Below, in pieces: positions 38,017-47,148 of a stretch of 53,849 nt of DNA. Location: positions 1 through 53,849 of the forward strand of contig JACQTK010000026.1 of NCBI GenBank assembly GCA_016210845.1, read 5' to 3'. The stretch comes from Acidobacteriota bacterium. Lineage in GTDB: Bacteria > Acidobacteriota > Vicinamibacteria > Vicinamibacterales > UBA2999. The notes beneath the pieces are model-generated. The model had not been told where the DNA came from and did not search any database. It saw only the letters and a program-made list of their open reading frames with translations. The translations under genes and the position numbers were made by a program. How positions within the stretch are numbered: position 1 is the stretch's first letter; each line of letters begins with the position of its first letter.

Positions 38017-38544
38017 ATGTTAACGTGGAACGCCCTCGTGCATACCCTCATCTCGTCCGAGGATATTCAGCGCCGCGTGCGCGAGATGGCGCTCGAGATC
38101 CACCGCGACCATCCCGACGGCGTGCACCTGATCGCCGTGCTGAAGGGCGCGTTCGTGTTCCTCTCGGACCTTGCCCGGGTGCTCCCCGGACCGTGCTCGC
38201 TCGACTTCATGGCCGTCTCGAGCTACGCGAACAACACCTCCTCGTCCGGGCAGGTGCAGCTCCTCAAGGACCTCGGCACCGGCATCGAAGGGCGCGACGT
38301 CGTCATCGTCGAGGACATCGTCGACACCGGCCTGACGCTCGCCTACCTCCAGCGCATCCTGCGCGCGCGCGCCCCCCGCAACCTGCGCACCGCGTGCCTG
38401 CTGAGCAAGCCGTCGCGCCGCAAGGTCGACGTGACGGTCGAGTACATCGGCTTCGAGATCGAGGACAAGTTCGTGGTGGGCTACGGGCTCGACTATGCGG
38501 AGCAGTATCGGAATCTGCCCTATATCGCCGTGGTCGGCGATTAA
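38017..38544 (+). CDS. hpt: Hypoxanthine phosphoribosyltransferase
   Basis: LIAVLKGAFVFLSDLAR; VVIVEDIVDTGLTLAYL; FVVGYGLDYAEQYRNLPYI. Confidence 0.95.
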   Translation: MLTWNALVHTLISSEDIQRRVREMALEIHRDHPDGVHLIAVLKGAFVFLSDLARVLPGPCSLDFMAVSSYANNTSSSGQVQLLKDLGTGIEGRDVVIVEDIVDTGLTLAYLQRILRARAPRNLRTACLLSKPSRRKVDVTVEYIGFEIEDKFVVGYGLDYAEQYRNLPYIAVVGD

Positions 38545-39401
38545 GGCTTGACCGTTTCTTCCGTCGTCACCTCGAATCGGCGAAACCGGCCGTACGTCGC
38601 GGTGGCCGTGACCTCGTTGATGCCGCTGATGTGGCGCTCGCGGGTCTCCACCGGCACGTTGATGCCGAACCGCTCGTCGAACCCATACAGCGTGACGACT
38701 TCCGACCGCCCAGGCACCGCGATGGTCAGCCCGAACGAGCTCGTCACGGCCGCACCCGGGCGATCGATGCGCAGCTCCGTCCTGGCCACGCGGCCCGTCG
38801 CGCGTTCGATCCAGATCAGCCCGTTCGCGGGCAGATCGCGATTGCCCGCCGCCAGGAATACGGTGGGACGAACGTTCTCCTGGAACCGGACGCTCCAGAT
38901 ATCGGGACCGACGTCGCGGTCGTTGCGCACCAGGGTCCACCTGAATCGGCTCCGGTACTGATCCTGCAGAAACGCCATGGCCGCGAGCGGATCGTTCAGC
39001 GTGCCCACCCCTTCGAGGTTGAAGCGGGCTCCGGCCTCGGCAATCTCCCGCGCGCGGCGGAACGAGTTGTCGCTCGGCTCCAGGAAGAGCTGCTGCAGGC
39101 GGTCGTCGCGATCGCGCACGGGCTTGCCGTCGACCTCGAACACGTCGCGGAACGACTGCCAGACCGACGTGCCCGGCACCTGCACGATCAGGAAGTCCGA
39201 GCCGATCTCGCGGTTGCGCCGTTCCTGGATCAGGCGCTGTACCGACCGTTCCTCGGCGACGACGTTGGAGAACCTGGAGACGAACTCCGCCACGTACGCC
39301 GCGCCGCCAAGCAGGAGCGCGTCGAGTGTCGGCTGCTGCGCCGCCGGTCTCGCCGGCTGGACGAGCAGCAGCGCCAACAGCACGCCACCAAAGGCTCGCA
39401 T
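38541..39401 (-). CDS. Secreted hypothetical protein
   Basis: Signal peptide MRAFGGVLLALLLVQPARPAAQQ; long conserved-looking ORF. Confidence 0.7.
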   Translation of the reverse strand: MRAFGGVLLALLLVQPARPAAQQPTLDALLLGGAAYVAEFVSRFSNVVAEERSVQRLIQERRNREIGSDFLIVQVPGTSVWQSFRDVFEVDGKPVRDRDDRLQQLFLEPSDNSFRRAREIAEAGARFNLEGVGTLNDPLAAMAFLQDQYRSRFRWTLVRNDRDVGPDIWSVRFQENVRPTVFLAAGNRDLPANGLIWIERATGRVARTELRIDRPGAAVTSSFGLTIAVPGRSEVVTLYGFDERFGINVPVETRERHISGINEVTATATYGRFRRFEVTTEETVKP

Positions 39402-39403
39402 GA

Positions 39404-40798
39404 TCAGTTGACCGCCGCGCGCACTTTCTCGGCCCAATCTCTCGCTTCGGAGAGGACACTGGCCTCGTCCAGCGTCAGCACCTTCCGGTTCCGCATCAGC
39501 ACCTTCCCCGCCACGATCGTGGTCTGCACGTCGTCGCCCCGAGTGACGTAGACCAGGTGCGAGATCGGATCGTACATCGGCGTCTGCCGCGCCCCCCGCA
39601 TGCCGACGACGATGACGTCCGCACGCTTATCGGGCTCGAGGGAGCCGATCGAGCGTTCCATCCCGAGCGCACGGGCGCCGCCGATGGTGGCCATGGCGAG
39701 GGCCTCGCGGGCATTCACCACGCGTGGATCGCCAGTATGCAGCTTATGAAGGAACGAGGCCAGGCGCATCGCTTCGAACATGTCGAGGTCGTTGTTGCTG
39801 GCGGCACCGTCGGTGCCCAGACCCAGGGCGACGCCTTCACGCAAGTACGCAGGAACGGGCGCCGTCCCGCTGGCCAGCTTCATGTTGCTTTCCGGGTTGT
39901 GGGACACGCCGACCCCGCGCGATTTCAGGATGGCAATCTCCGGCTCGGACACCCACACCGCGTGCGCCGCCAGCACGCCAGGACCCAGGAAGCCGAGGCC
40001 GTCGAGATATCGCACGGGCGACGTCTTGAAGCGCTCCTCAGCACCTTGCACCTCGTCGCGCGTCTCGGCGAGATGGATGAGCGTGGGCACGCCGTGCTTC
40101 CGCGCCAGCTCGCGGCTGGCTGTCAGCATCGGACCGTCCAGCGTATACATCGCGTGAGGCGCCACGGCGGGCGTAATGAGCGGGTCGTTCTTGAACGTCT
40201 GGATGAACGCCTCGGCCCGTGTCAGCGCCTCCGCAGGCGTCTTTGCGTCGGCGACCGGAAACTGGACCACCGTCTGACCCAGCACGCCCCGCAGGCCGGC
40301 GGCCTTCGTCTCCTTGGCGATCTCCTCCTCGAAGTAATACATGTCCGCGTACGTGGTGGTCCCGGACTGAATCATCTCGAGCGCCGCCAGCCGCGTGCCC
40401 GCGCGCACGAACTCGGGTGACACGGTCTTCGCCTCCGCGGGGAAGATGTACTTGTTCAGCCATTCCATCAGCGCGAGGTCGTCGGCCAGACCGCGATACA
40501 GCACCATCGGCGCATGGGTGTGGGTGTTGATCAGGCCTGGCAGCACCACGTGGCCTGCAGCGTCAATCGCCTCCGCTCCACGGAACTGCCGGGCGATCAC
40601 GTCGGCGGTATCCACGGCCACAATGTCGGCCCCGTCGATGGCGAGCGCGCCATCGGGGATGACGCGCCCGGCGGGATCCATCGTCACCACCGTGCCGCCG
40701 GTGATGACGAGCGATACCGTCCGCTGCGCGTCCTGCGACCAGACGATGGCGAGGCCCACCGCCGCGACGGCCGCCACCACCGCGATGCGCGTCTTCAT
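39404..40798 (-). CDS. Amidohydrolase (MTA/SAH deaminase-like) with N-terminal signal or TM
   Basis: LPGLINTHTHAPMVLYRGLADDLALMEWL; HLAETRDEV; GVGVSHNPESNMKLASG; LGTDGAASNNDLDMFEAMRLAS. Confidence 0.9.
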   Translation of the reverse strand: MKTRIAVVAAVAAVGLAIVWSQDAQRTVSLVITGGTVVTMDPAGRVIPDGALAIDGADIVAVDTADVIARQFRGAEAIDAAGHVVLPGLINTHTHAPMVLYRGLADDLALMEWLNKYIFPAEAKTVSPEFVRAGTRLAALEMIQSGTTTYADMYYFEEEIAKETKAAGLRGVLGQTVVQFPVADAKTPAEALTRAEAFIQTFKNDPLITPAVAPHAMYTLDGPMLTASRELARKHGVPTLIHLAETRDEVQGAEERFKTSPVRYLDGLGFLGPGVLAAHAVWVSEPEIAILKSRGVGVSHNPESNMKLASGTAPVPAYLREGVALGLGTDGAASNNDLDMFEAMRLASFLHKLHTGDPRVVNAREALAMATIGGARALGMERSIGSLEPDKRADVIVVGMRGARQTPMYDPISHLVYVTRGDDVQTTIVAGKVLMRNRKVLTLDEASVLSEARDWAEKVRAAVN

Positions 40799-40806
40799 AG
40801 CCGGAT

Positions 40807-41442
40807 ATGATATCCCCCGTGCCTCTTCGTCTCGTGGACCATCCGCTCGTGCACGATGCCCTGATGCAGCTGCGCGACGCGCGCACCGCGCCGCCCGAGT
40901 TCCGGCGCGCCGCCAACCGGATCAGCGTGCTGCTGGCGGCCGACGCCCTTCGCGACGTGCCCTCGGTCGCCGTCACCGTGACGACGCCGCTCGGCCCCGC
41001 CGACGGCCGCATCGTGCGCACCGACGTCGTGGTCGTTCCCGTGCTGCGGGCTGGACTCGGAATGCTGGACGCGGTGCTCGAGCTGCTCCCCGCGGCGCGC
41101 GTGGGCCATATCGGCCTGCAGCGGGACGAAGCCACTGCGATCGCCTCCAGGTACTATTCGAAGCTGCCCGCCAGCATTCGCGACAGCTATGTGCTGATGA
41201 TCGACCCGATGCTGGCGACCGGCGGCAGCGCTGTGGCCGCGATCGACTTGATCAAGGCCGCCAGTGCGCGGACCATCCGCATGATCTGCATCGTTGCCGC
41301 CCCGGAGGGCGTCGCCCTGATCGAGCGCCACCATCCCGACGTCGTCGTCTATGCTCCCGTGGTGGATCGCGAGCTCGATGCGCGGAAGTTCATCGTGCCG
41401 GGCCTCGGCGACTTCGGCGATCGCCTGTACGGGACGGTCTAG
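40807..41442 (+). CDS. upp: Uracil phosphoribosyltransferase
   Basis: LVDHPLVHDALMQLRDARTAPPEFRRA; VVPVLRAGLGMLD; DPMLATGGSAVAAID. Confidence 0.95.
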   Translation: MISPVPLRLVDHPLVHDALMQLRDARTAPPEFRRAANRISVLLAADALRDVPSVAVTVTTPLGPADGRIVRTDVVVVPVLRAGLGMLDAVLELLPAARVGHIGLQRDEATAIASRYYSKLPASIRDSYVLMIDPMLATGGSAVAAIDLIKAASARTIRMICIVAAPEGVALIERHHPDVVVYAPVVDRELDARKFIVPGLGDFGDRLYGTV

Positions 41443-41513
41443 CCGGTGTGCTAGACTGAAGATTCGACGGGCCTGACAGGGCCGGATTCCTCATCCGCCT
41501 TCTGCACGACGAC

Positions 41514-41588
41514 GGGCGCGTGGCTCAGCGGTAGAGCATTCGCTTCACACGCGAGGGGTCGGTGGTTCGATTCCACCCGCGCCCACCA
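41514..41588 (+). tRNA. tRNA-Val (CAC)
   Basis: GGGCGCG...CGCTTCACACGCG anticodon arm...GGTGGTTCGATTCCACC...CGCGCCCACCA. Confidence 0.96.
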
Positions 41589-41621
41589 CCTCCAACTCAT
41601 TGATTCCAAACGAGCGGAATC
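41586..41621. repeat. Repeat copy 1 (CCACCTCCAAC...CGGAATC), abutting tRNA-Val 3' end
   Basis: CCACCTCCAACTCATTGATTCCAAACGAGCGGAATC; other copies at 42731 and 47176. Confidence 0.9.
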
Positions 41622-41769
41622 GGATCCCAGACTGGCAATCGAACCGCTACAAGCATCCGTGACTTCGATCCTGGATCGAACGTTCCAAAACGAATGCTCC
41701 TGAGATCGAATGCCCCTTGAAGATCGGCACCGACGATGCCATCGTCGTCCTACGAAATGACGAAGGGAA

Positions 41770-42087
41770 ATGAGTGACGACTCGCCGGTTCTGCGCAAAG
41801 GCCCGCTGAAGGGAAAGCGTATCGAATTCGCACCCACGGCTGGTATCGAGGCCTTCGAGGAGATCACCGAAGATTTCATGCTCAACATCTTCGGCTTCGA
41901 GCCCGGGCAGTACCTGATTACGGATCTCTCCAGCCTGCATGATTTCGTCGGAGTCGACGACATGGAAGTGGTGGACATGCTCGCGAGAATCAGGGAGGTT
42001 TACGGACTCGATCTCGCCGATCTTCCGAACGCAAATCTGCTAGAAATCGTCCGCAGGTTGGATGGACACCGGGCCGATCAACGGTGA
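41770..42087 (+). CDS. Small conserved-looking protein X1
   Basis: Close paralogue at 42901 (shared VLRKGP.KG, EFA.T.GIE.F.EI.ED.MLNIFG.EP..YLITDLSSLHDF.GVDDM). Confidence 0.8.
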   Translation: MSDDSPVLRKGPLKGKRIEFAPTAGIEAFEEITEDFMLNIFGFEPGQYLITDLSSLHDFVGVDDMEVVDMLARIREVYGLDLADLPNANLLEIVRRLDGHRADQR

Positions 42088-42437
42088 TCGCCACGGAAAC
42101 GACGAAGACCGGTGAGGTGTTCGTGCGGTTCTCCGCCTTCCAGAACGACAACCGCATCCGAGAGGACGGAAGCCTTCGACCTGGGACCTACGCAACGACC
42201 GAGGAGGATGCGAGGAACGTCAAAACCGGAAGGGATGCGGTCGCCCGGTATGCCCTGTCGAATCCGCAGCCAGCGTCCTACCGCTTCACAATCAGGCCGG
42301 AGATAGATACGGTTATTCAGAAGGGGATCGTCCAACCGGCGTTCGAGCAGCCTGGCGGTGGCGTGGAAGTGATCTTCAAGGATGGAGCGGCGCCGAACAC
42401 GGTGACGTTGCCGCCTGATAAGATTCCGGACGAGTGA
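42084..42437 (+). CDS. Candidate small toxin (resembles C-terminal domains of polymorphic toxins)
   Basis: GTGA overlap with X1; LRPGTYATTEEDARNVKTGRDAVARYALSNPQPASYRFTIRPEIDTVIQKGIVQPAFEQPGGGVEVIFKDG. Confidence 0.5.
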   Translation: MIATETTKTGEVFVRFSAFQNDNRIREDGSLRPGTYATTEEDARNVKTGRDAVARYALSNPQPASYRFTIRPEIDTVIQKGIVQPAFEQPGGGVEVIFKDGAAPNTVTLPPDKIPDE

Positions 42438-42440
42438 GAA

Positions 42441-42644
42441 ATGAGAATCAAGCTTGATCGATGCTGGACTGAGCGACTGCTCGACTTGCCCGAGTCCGGA
42501 ATGGGCTATCAACGGGTCGACGTTCGACTGGCCGATGGTCGGGTCTTGCGCGACGTCGTCGTGTTCAACGCTGAGGAATTGGAAGTTCCTGACGAAGTCG
42601 GGCCGGCCACTATCGCTGATGTCAGTCTACATGCGGCCTCGTAG
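42441..42644 (+). CDS. Candidate immunity protein
   Basis: 3-nt gap after previous stop; MRIKLDRCWTERLLDLPESGMGYQRVDVRLADGRVLRDVVVFNAEELEVPDEV. Confidence 0.5.
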   Translation: MRIKLDRCWTERLLDLPESGMGYQRVDVRLADGRVLRDVVVFNAEELEVPDEVGPATIADVSLHAAS

Positions 42645-42698
42645 CCTCTCAGGCCGCACACCTGAGCTGGTCGAGTGTCTTCAGCCAGGCAGCAAGGC

Positions 42699-42766
42699 GG
42701 TTCCAACTGGCGCCAGTTAGCTGATATGGACCACCTCCAACCTGTTGATTCCAAACGACCGGAATC
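42699..42766. repeat. Composite repeat A (palindrome plus repeat copy 2)
   Basis: GGTTCCAACTGGCGCCAGTTAG then, after 10 nt, CCACCTCCAACCTGTTGATTCCAAACGACCGGAATC. Confidence 0.85.
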
Positions 42767-42900
42767 CTGATCCCAAATCGCCAATCGAACCGCGCAGGCT
42801 CCAGTATCGGGCCTACGAGACTGACTCCGAGTCGAACCCGCTGTTGAAGATCGGCGCCGACGATGGCATCGTCGTCCATCGAGGTGGCGGTGACACACGA

Positions 42901-43206
42901 ATGAATGACGATTCCCGAGTACTTCGGAAGGGCCCGTTCAAAGGACGAGTGGAGTTTGCCTCGACCGTCGGGATCGAGTCGTTCCAGGAGATCGCTGAAG
43001 ATGTCATGCTCAATATCTTTGGTTCTGAGCCCTGGGACTATCTCATCACCGACCTGTCGAGTCTTCATGATTTCGCCGGCGTCGACGACATGGCACCCCG
43101 CGATATGCTGGCGAAGATCAGAGACGTCTATGGATTGGATGTCGCGGATCTGGCCAGCGCGAATCTACTCGAGATCTTTCGGAGACTCTATGAGCAGCGA
43201 GCTTGA
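42901..43206 (+). CDS. Small conserved-looking protein X2 (paralogue of X1)
   Basis: MNDDSRVLRKGPFKGRVEFASTVGIESFQEIAEDVMLNIFGSEPWDYLITDLSSLHDFAGVDDM. Confidence 0.75.
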   Translation: MNDDSRVLRKGPFKGRVEFASTVGIESFQEIAEDVMLNIFGSEPWDYLITDLSSLHDFAGVDDMAPRDMLAKIRDVYGLDVADLASANLLEIFRRLYEQRA

Positions 43207-43354
43207 ACCGATTCACACGCGTGTGGAGGATCAGCCGACGGATGACCATCGAGCGCGACCGGCAAGCGGACACCGAGCCGAGAGCTGAGGTGTCGCCTCC
43301 AGATTTCGCACGCGTCACGCCGTGGGCCGAGCCGCAAACGCGCTAATTTTGGGA

Positions 43355-44170
43355 CTAGATGGCGGTCCATCCGCCGTCGACCACCAGTGCACTGCCGGTA
43401 ACGAAGCGCGACTCGTCGGAAGCGAGGAAGAGGGCCGCATCCGCAATGTCCACCGGCTCGGCTTGGTAATCATCATTGCGGATTCGCAGTGGCGTGGCGG
43501 CCCGGAATTTGTCGGATATCTCTTTGATACGGTGTAACGGCTCGGCCAAGGCCGTCTTGGTCGACCCTGGGCACAGCACGTTGATGTTGACTCCGTTCGA
43601 GCCATACTCGACAGCGAGGGCACGGATCATATTGATCACAGCCGCCTTGGCGGTGCAGTAGCTGGCCAGTCCGGCCACGCCCACCATGCCGAAATTCGAC
43701 GATACAGCTACGACCTTGCCGTAGCGGGCAGGCACGAAGTGACGCAGCGCGGCCCGAACGCAGCTGAAGATAGCCCGCACATTGACAGCCATGCAATGAT
43801 CGAAATCCTCGATCTTGACTTCGCGCGAATCCCCCATCGGGCCGATTGCGCCGGCTGAACACGCCATGATGTGAAGCGCGCCGTAACGCTTGACGACATC
43901 GTCAACGGCCCGATCCACGGCCGGCGCATCGCACACGTCGAGCGAGAGGAACTCCGCATTCCCGCCTTCCTTGCGAATCAGTTCATGGGTCGGATCGCCG
44001 CCCTCGTACGGGTTGGGTTGACGCGACACGACGATGACAGTTGCGCCTTCCCGGGCGTAACGAATCGCCATGGCTCGGCCGATTCCTGATGTTGCGCCAG
44101 TGACAAAGGCGACCTTGCCGGCCAGCCGGCCCGATCCGTTTGACGCGCTCATATCAAAAGCTCCGATCAA
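43355..44170 (-). CDS. SDR-family oxidoreductase
   Basis: GKVAFVTGATSGIGRAMAIRYAREGATVIVVSR; ...VGVAGLASYCTAKAAVINMIRALAVEYGSNGVNINVLCPG. Confidence 0.93.
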   Translation of the reverse strand: MIGAFDMSASNGSGRLAGKVAFVTGATSGIGRAMAIRYAREGATVIVVSRQPNPYEGGDPTHELIRKEGGNAEFLSLDVCDAPAVDRAVDDVVKRYGALHIMACSAGAIGPMGDSREVKIEDFDHCMAVNVRAIFSCVRAALRHFVPARYGKVVAVSSNFGMVGVAGLASYCTAKAAVINMIRALAVEYGSNGVNINVLCPGSTKTALAEPLHRIKEISDKFRAATPLRIRNDDYQAEPVDIADAALFLASDESRFVTGSALVVDGGWTAI

Positions 44171-45369
44171 TCCGAGATGGCCAGGGCCGAAATTTCGTGG
44201 CGGAAACCCTCAAACCATAACCCTGTCATCGAGGGGAAGCTGAACGCCGGCGGCGCGCTCATGTCGAAAAAGTCCTTGGCGACGTCCATCACCATTTCCC
44301 AATGGCGCACGTCCTTCTGAAATGCGGTGATCTCCGCTACATGTCCCATCGTCAATCCAAAGCCTTCAAGGGTCTCGCGCATCGCTTCAAAGACGAAACG
44401 GACCTGGCCCGGAGAATCGCCGACAAACATCGCCGAGCCGTCCGAAGCCGATGCGACCTGCCCCGCGACGCAGACAAACCTCCCTTGGCCTTTCTTGGCG
44501 GCGCCGGCGATCGGATAAACCTCTTTCCACCAGATCGAATCCGGTGTGCTGCCGACGCGTCCACCCGGGGCGAGGTCGGCAATCGATGTATAGACCGCCA
44601 GCATGTCGGTCTTCAGCAGACCGGCTGCACCGACGTGGCTCGTGACGGCAGCCTCGTTGCTATGGATCTTTCCCATGATATCGGGCATGTACACCTGTTC
44701 GAGCGTCGCTGGGCCGCCCCGGATATCGAGATGGAACGACGTGAAGTCCAGAAGGTCCGTCACCTGCCCGCCCGCTTGACCAACCACTTCCAGCATCCGC
44801 TCGTAGCACACTTTCGCCTGCTCAACATGGTCCAGCGGATGAACAAATCTGCCATCGCGGTCCGCTGCGCTCTGACCCGATATGAAGACGAGAGACCCTT
44901 TCTTGCAGGCCGACGACACGGGATACTTCTTCAGCCAGGCCTGCGAGTCCGGCAGGAAGCACTGCTTGGGTTCTTTCCCCAGATGAGCCACCGCGCGAAT
45001 CATCAGCCGTGCGCCGTGATGTTGACAGCCGAGATAGCCGACCGGCGTCCAGGCCGGATACTCACTTCGAAAGTATTCGCGGCCGACGTTGAAGACCGTC
45101 TCAATGTCGCGCACGTCCGTATGGAAGGAGACGAGGGCCAGGATGTCACGTAAGCTTCCTCCCGCCTGCTGGAGGGTATCCCTCAAGCGCTTGAACAACA
45201 CGTGCGCCTGAGCTTCGAGATCGCCCGTGATCACTCCATTCCCGTCGAGCGCCACCTGGCCCCCGGTGAACAGGAGGTCCCCGACACGGACCACAGGAGA
45301 CACCGGCGCTCCGTCCCGCGCGGTGGCGTGGGAGAGGACCTGCCGAACCGACGTTGAGTGCTTGCTCAT
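44167..45369 (-). CDS. Triple RidA/YjgF-domain protein
   Basis: Three consecutive RidA-like blocks: 'VGDLLFTGGQVALDGNGVITGDLEAQAHVLFKRLRDTLQQAGG', 'KGSLVFISGQSAADRDGRFVHPLDHVEQAKVCYERMLEVVGQAGG', 'GRFVCVAGQVASASDGSAMFVGDSPGQVRFVFEAMRETLEGFG'. Confidence 0.8.
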   Translation of the reverse strand: MSKHSTSVRQVLSHATARDGAPVSPVVRVGDLLFTGGQVALDGNGVITGDLEAQAHVLFKRLRDTLQQAGGSLRDILALVSFHTDVRDIETVFNVGREYFRSEYPAWTPVGYLGCQHHGARLMIRAVAHLGKEPKQCFLPDSQAWLKKYPVSSACKKGSLVFISGQSAADRDGRFVHPLDHVEQAKVCYERMLEVVGQAGGQVTDLLDFTSFHLDIRGGPATLEQVYMPDIMGKIHSNEAAVTSHVGAAGLLKTDMLAVYTSIADLAPGGRVGSTPDSIWWKEVYPIAGAAKKGQGRFVCVAGQVASASDGSAMFVGDSPGQVRFVFEAMRETLEGFGLTMGHVAEITAFQKDVRHWEMVMDVAKDFFDMSAPPAFSFPSMTGLWFEGFRHEISALAISD

Positions 45370-45925
45370 CAGTCTCTTCCTGGTCGAAGGTTTCGCTTGG
45401 GCTATCTCATGAAGGAGGCCTATAACGGAATGCGGCTCTTGTTCTTGGCGATCCACTGATCGAACGCTGAAGTTCCGGATTCAATTTCCGGGCAACGTCC
45501 GAGCTTCGCGCCCCGAGCACATCCTTTTCGAAGTCGCGATAGACCTGAAACGTGTTGCCCATTTCGTCTGCACCGGGGAAACCGAACCCCGATAGACTAT
45601 CGCGTCAACGGCCAAATCGATCACCTCCGGCCAAGTCATCGACTCACGCGTGTTTCGGGGATCCAATGCGCTAAGAATTCTCCCTCGGCCGCCCGCGTCG
45701 GCGCCTACCTCGCCAACCGCGTTGAGGACGTGACACTCTCCGGGAGCGGCAACCCGGAAGTACTCCGGGGCGCGCGCGATTCGGGACAGGCGATCAGCTC
45801 GGCACCGTCAACGCCTTCAACCATTCGCACCTGGATGTCGGCTGGGCCGGCGAAGAGCGGAAGCCGCTCCAGTTCCGGATGCCACACTTTCGTGACACCA
45901 CGCCTCCGGTATTCCTCTTCCGGGA

Positions 45926-46330
45926 GTGCGTCTGTTTGCGGAGGACGGCCGGCCGATCATCCGAGCCGAACGCGGCCGTCTGATCGTGGATGGCCAGGTC
46001 GAAGGGGTCGTCGATGCCTGGGATCAGGTTGACGGGAACGCGGCGCGTCGGCGGCTCGGCCTGTACTCGATCGGCTATCAAGTGTTGCATCCGGACGAAT
46101 CGCCCGCGCCGGGCTTCGAAGCACCGCGGCGGACGATTGTGTTCGACCGTCTGCTGAGCGCCGCGGCCGCGTCACTGCTGTTCGCGGCCGGCAGCGGTAT
46201 TCCAGCATACGGCAACCGCGCCTCGCGCTTTCTCTGCCGGGCGACGAACACGTTCCGTAACGGCGTCGCCGCACCCGGCCGTTGGGAACCCGGCACGCTG
46301 CGCCCGGGAGAGTACATCTTGCGGATGTGA
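45926..46330 (+). pseudogene. Fragment of a larger (probably secreted) protein
   Basis: VRLFAEDGRPIIRAERGRLIVDGQVEGVVDAWDQVDGNAARRRLGLYSIGYQVL...PGEYILRM; upstream coding sense 'FNHSHLDVGWAGEERKPLQFRMPHFRDTTPPV' is in another frame. Confidence 0.45.
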
Positions 46331-46703
46331 TTGGCCGAGCGCTGCGGAATCGCGCCGTAGCGGTCGCAATCCGGATCCGCCCGCCATTGAAGGCAGCCGT
46401 CCGGATGCGGCAAGGCCGTTCCAGAATTCAGCGATGACGACGAGGCGTGCGACACAGGCAGAAGCAACAACTCTGAGGTTGGCGATCGCGGACTCGCGTA
46501 GGGGCGGCGCGTTGGAGCTGAGTCAGTGCTGATCTCGCCATGTCGGACACTTTGCTATGCTCGCCCACGCGAAGCAGGGTCAGCAGTGTCACGACTGCTT
46601 CACACCAATTCGGCCTTGCGGTTTCTCGCGGTATTGCGGCGCTTACAGGCCCTGATCGACATCCGTCGTTGACAGCAAGTTGCGCTGGCCGTACGCTGAA
46701 TCG

Positions 46704-46928
46704 ATGAACCTGCACCTTCCGCCGGAGCTCGAGGCGAAGTTGACCCGTCTGGCCGAAGGCACTGGACGCAATCCTGAGCAGCTCGCCTTGGATATGCTGG
46801 CGACCTCCGTGGAGTACGACGAGTGGTTCAGGCATGAAGTGGAGAAGGGCCGCGCCTCGGCACGCGACGGACGGCTGCTTGACCGCGAGGAGCTCCTTGC
46901 TCGGATCGACAAGCGCTACGGCGCGTAA
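46704..46928 (+). CDS. RHH-type antitoxin-like protein
   Basis: MNLHLPPELEAKLTRLAEGTGRNPEQLALDMLATSVEYDEWFRHEVEKG. Confidence 0.65.
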   Translation: MNLHLPPELEAKLTRLAEGTGRNPEQLALDMLATSVEYDEWFRHEVEKGRASARDGRLLDREELLARIDKRYGA

Positions 46929-46998
46929 TGCGCGTCCGCGAAGAAGACGTTGAACGTGACCTCGCTGCACATCGCGAACTGGGTCTCATTCGCGAACA

Positions 46999-47097
46999 GT
47001 GATCGTCGTCGCGGATAGCAGCCCACTCAATTACCTAATACTCCTCGCTGACGAGCAGCTCCTCTTGAGGCTGTTTGAGAAGTGGCTGAAGGAATGA
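46999..47097 (+). pseudogene. Truncated PIN-like (DUF3368-type) toxin N-terminus
   Basis: VIVVADSSPLNYLILLADEQLLLRLFEKWLKE* then ~50 bp before composite repeat B. Confidence 0.5.
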
Positions 47098-47148
47098 CGC
47101 TCTTCAGGGCATACACGCGCTCGATCTGACGGCGCCAGCCGACGAGCT

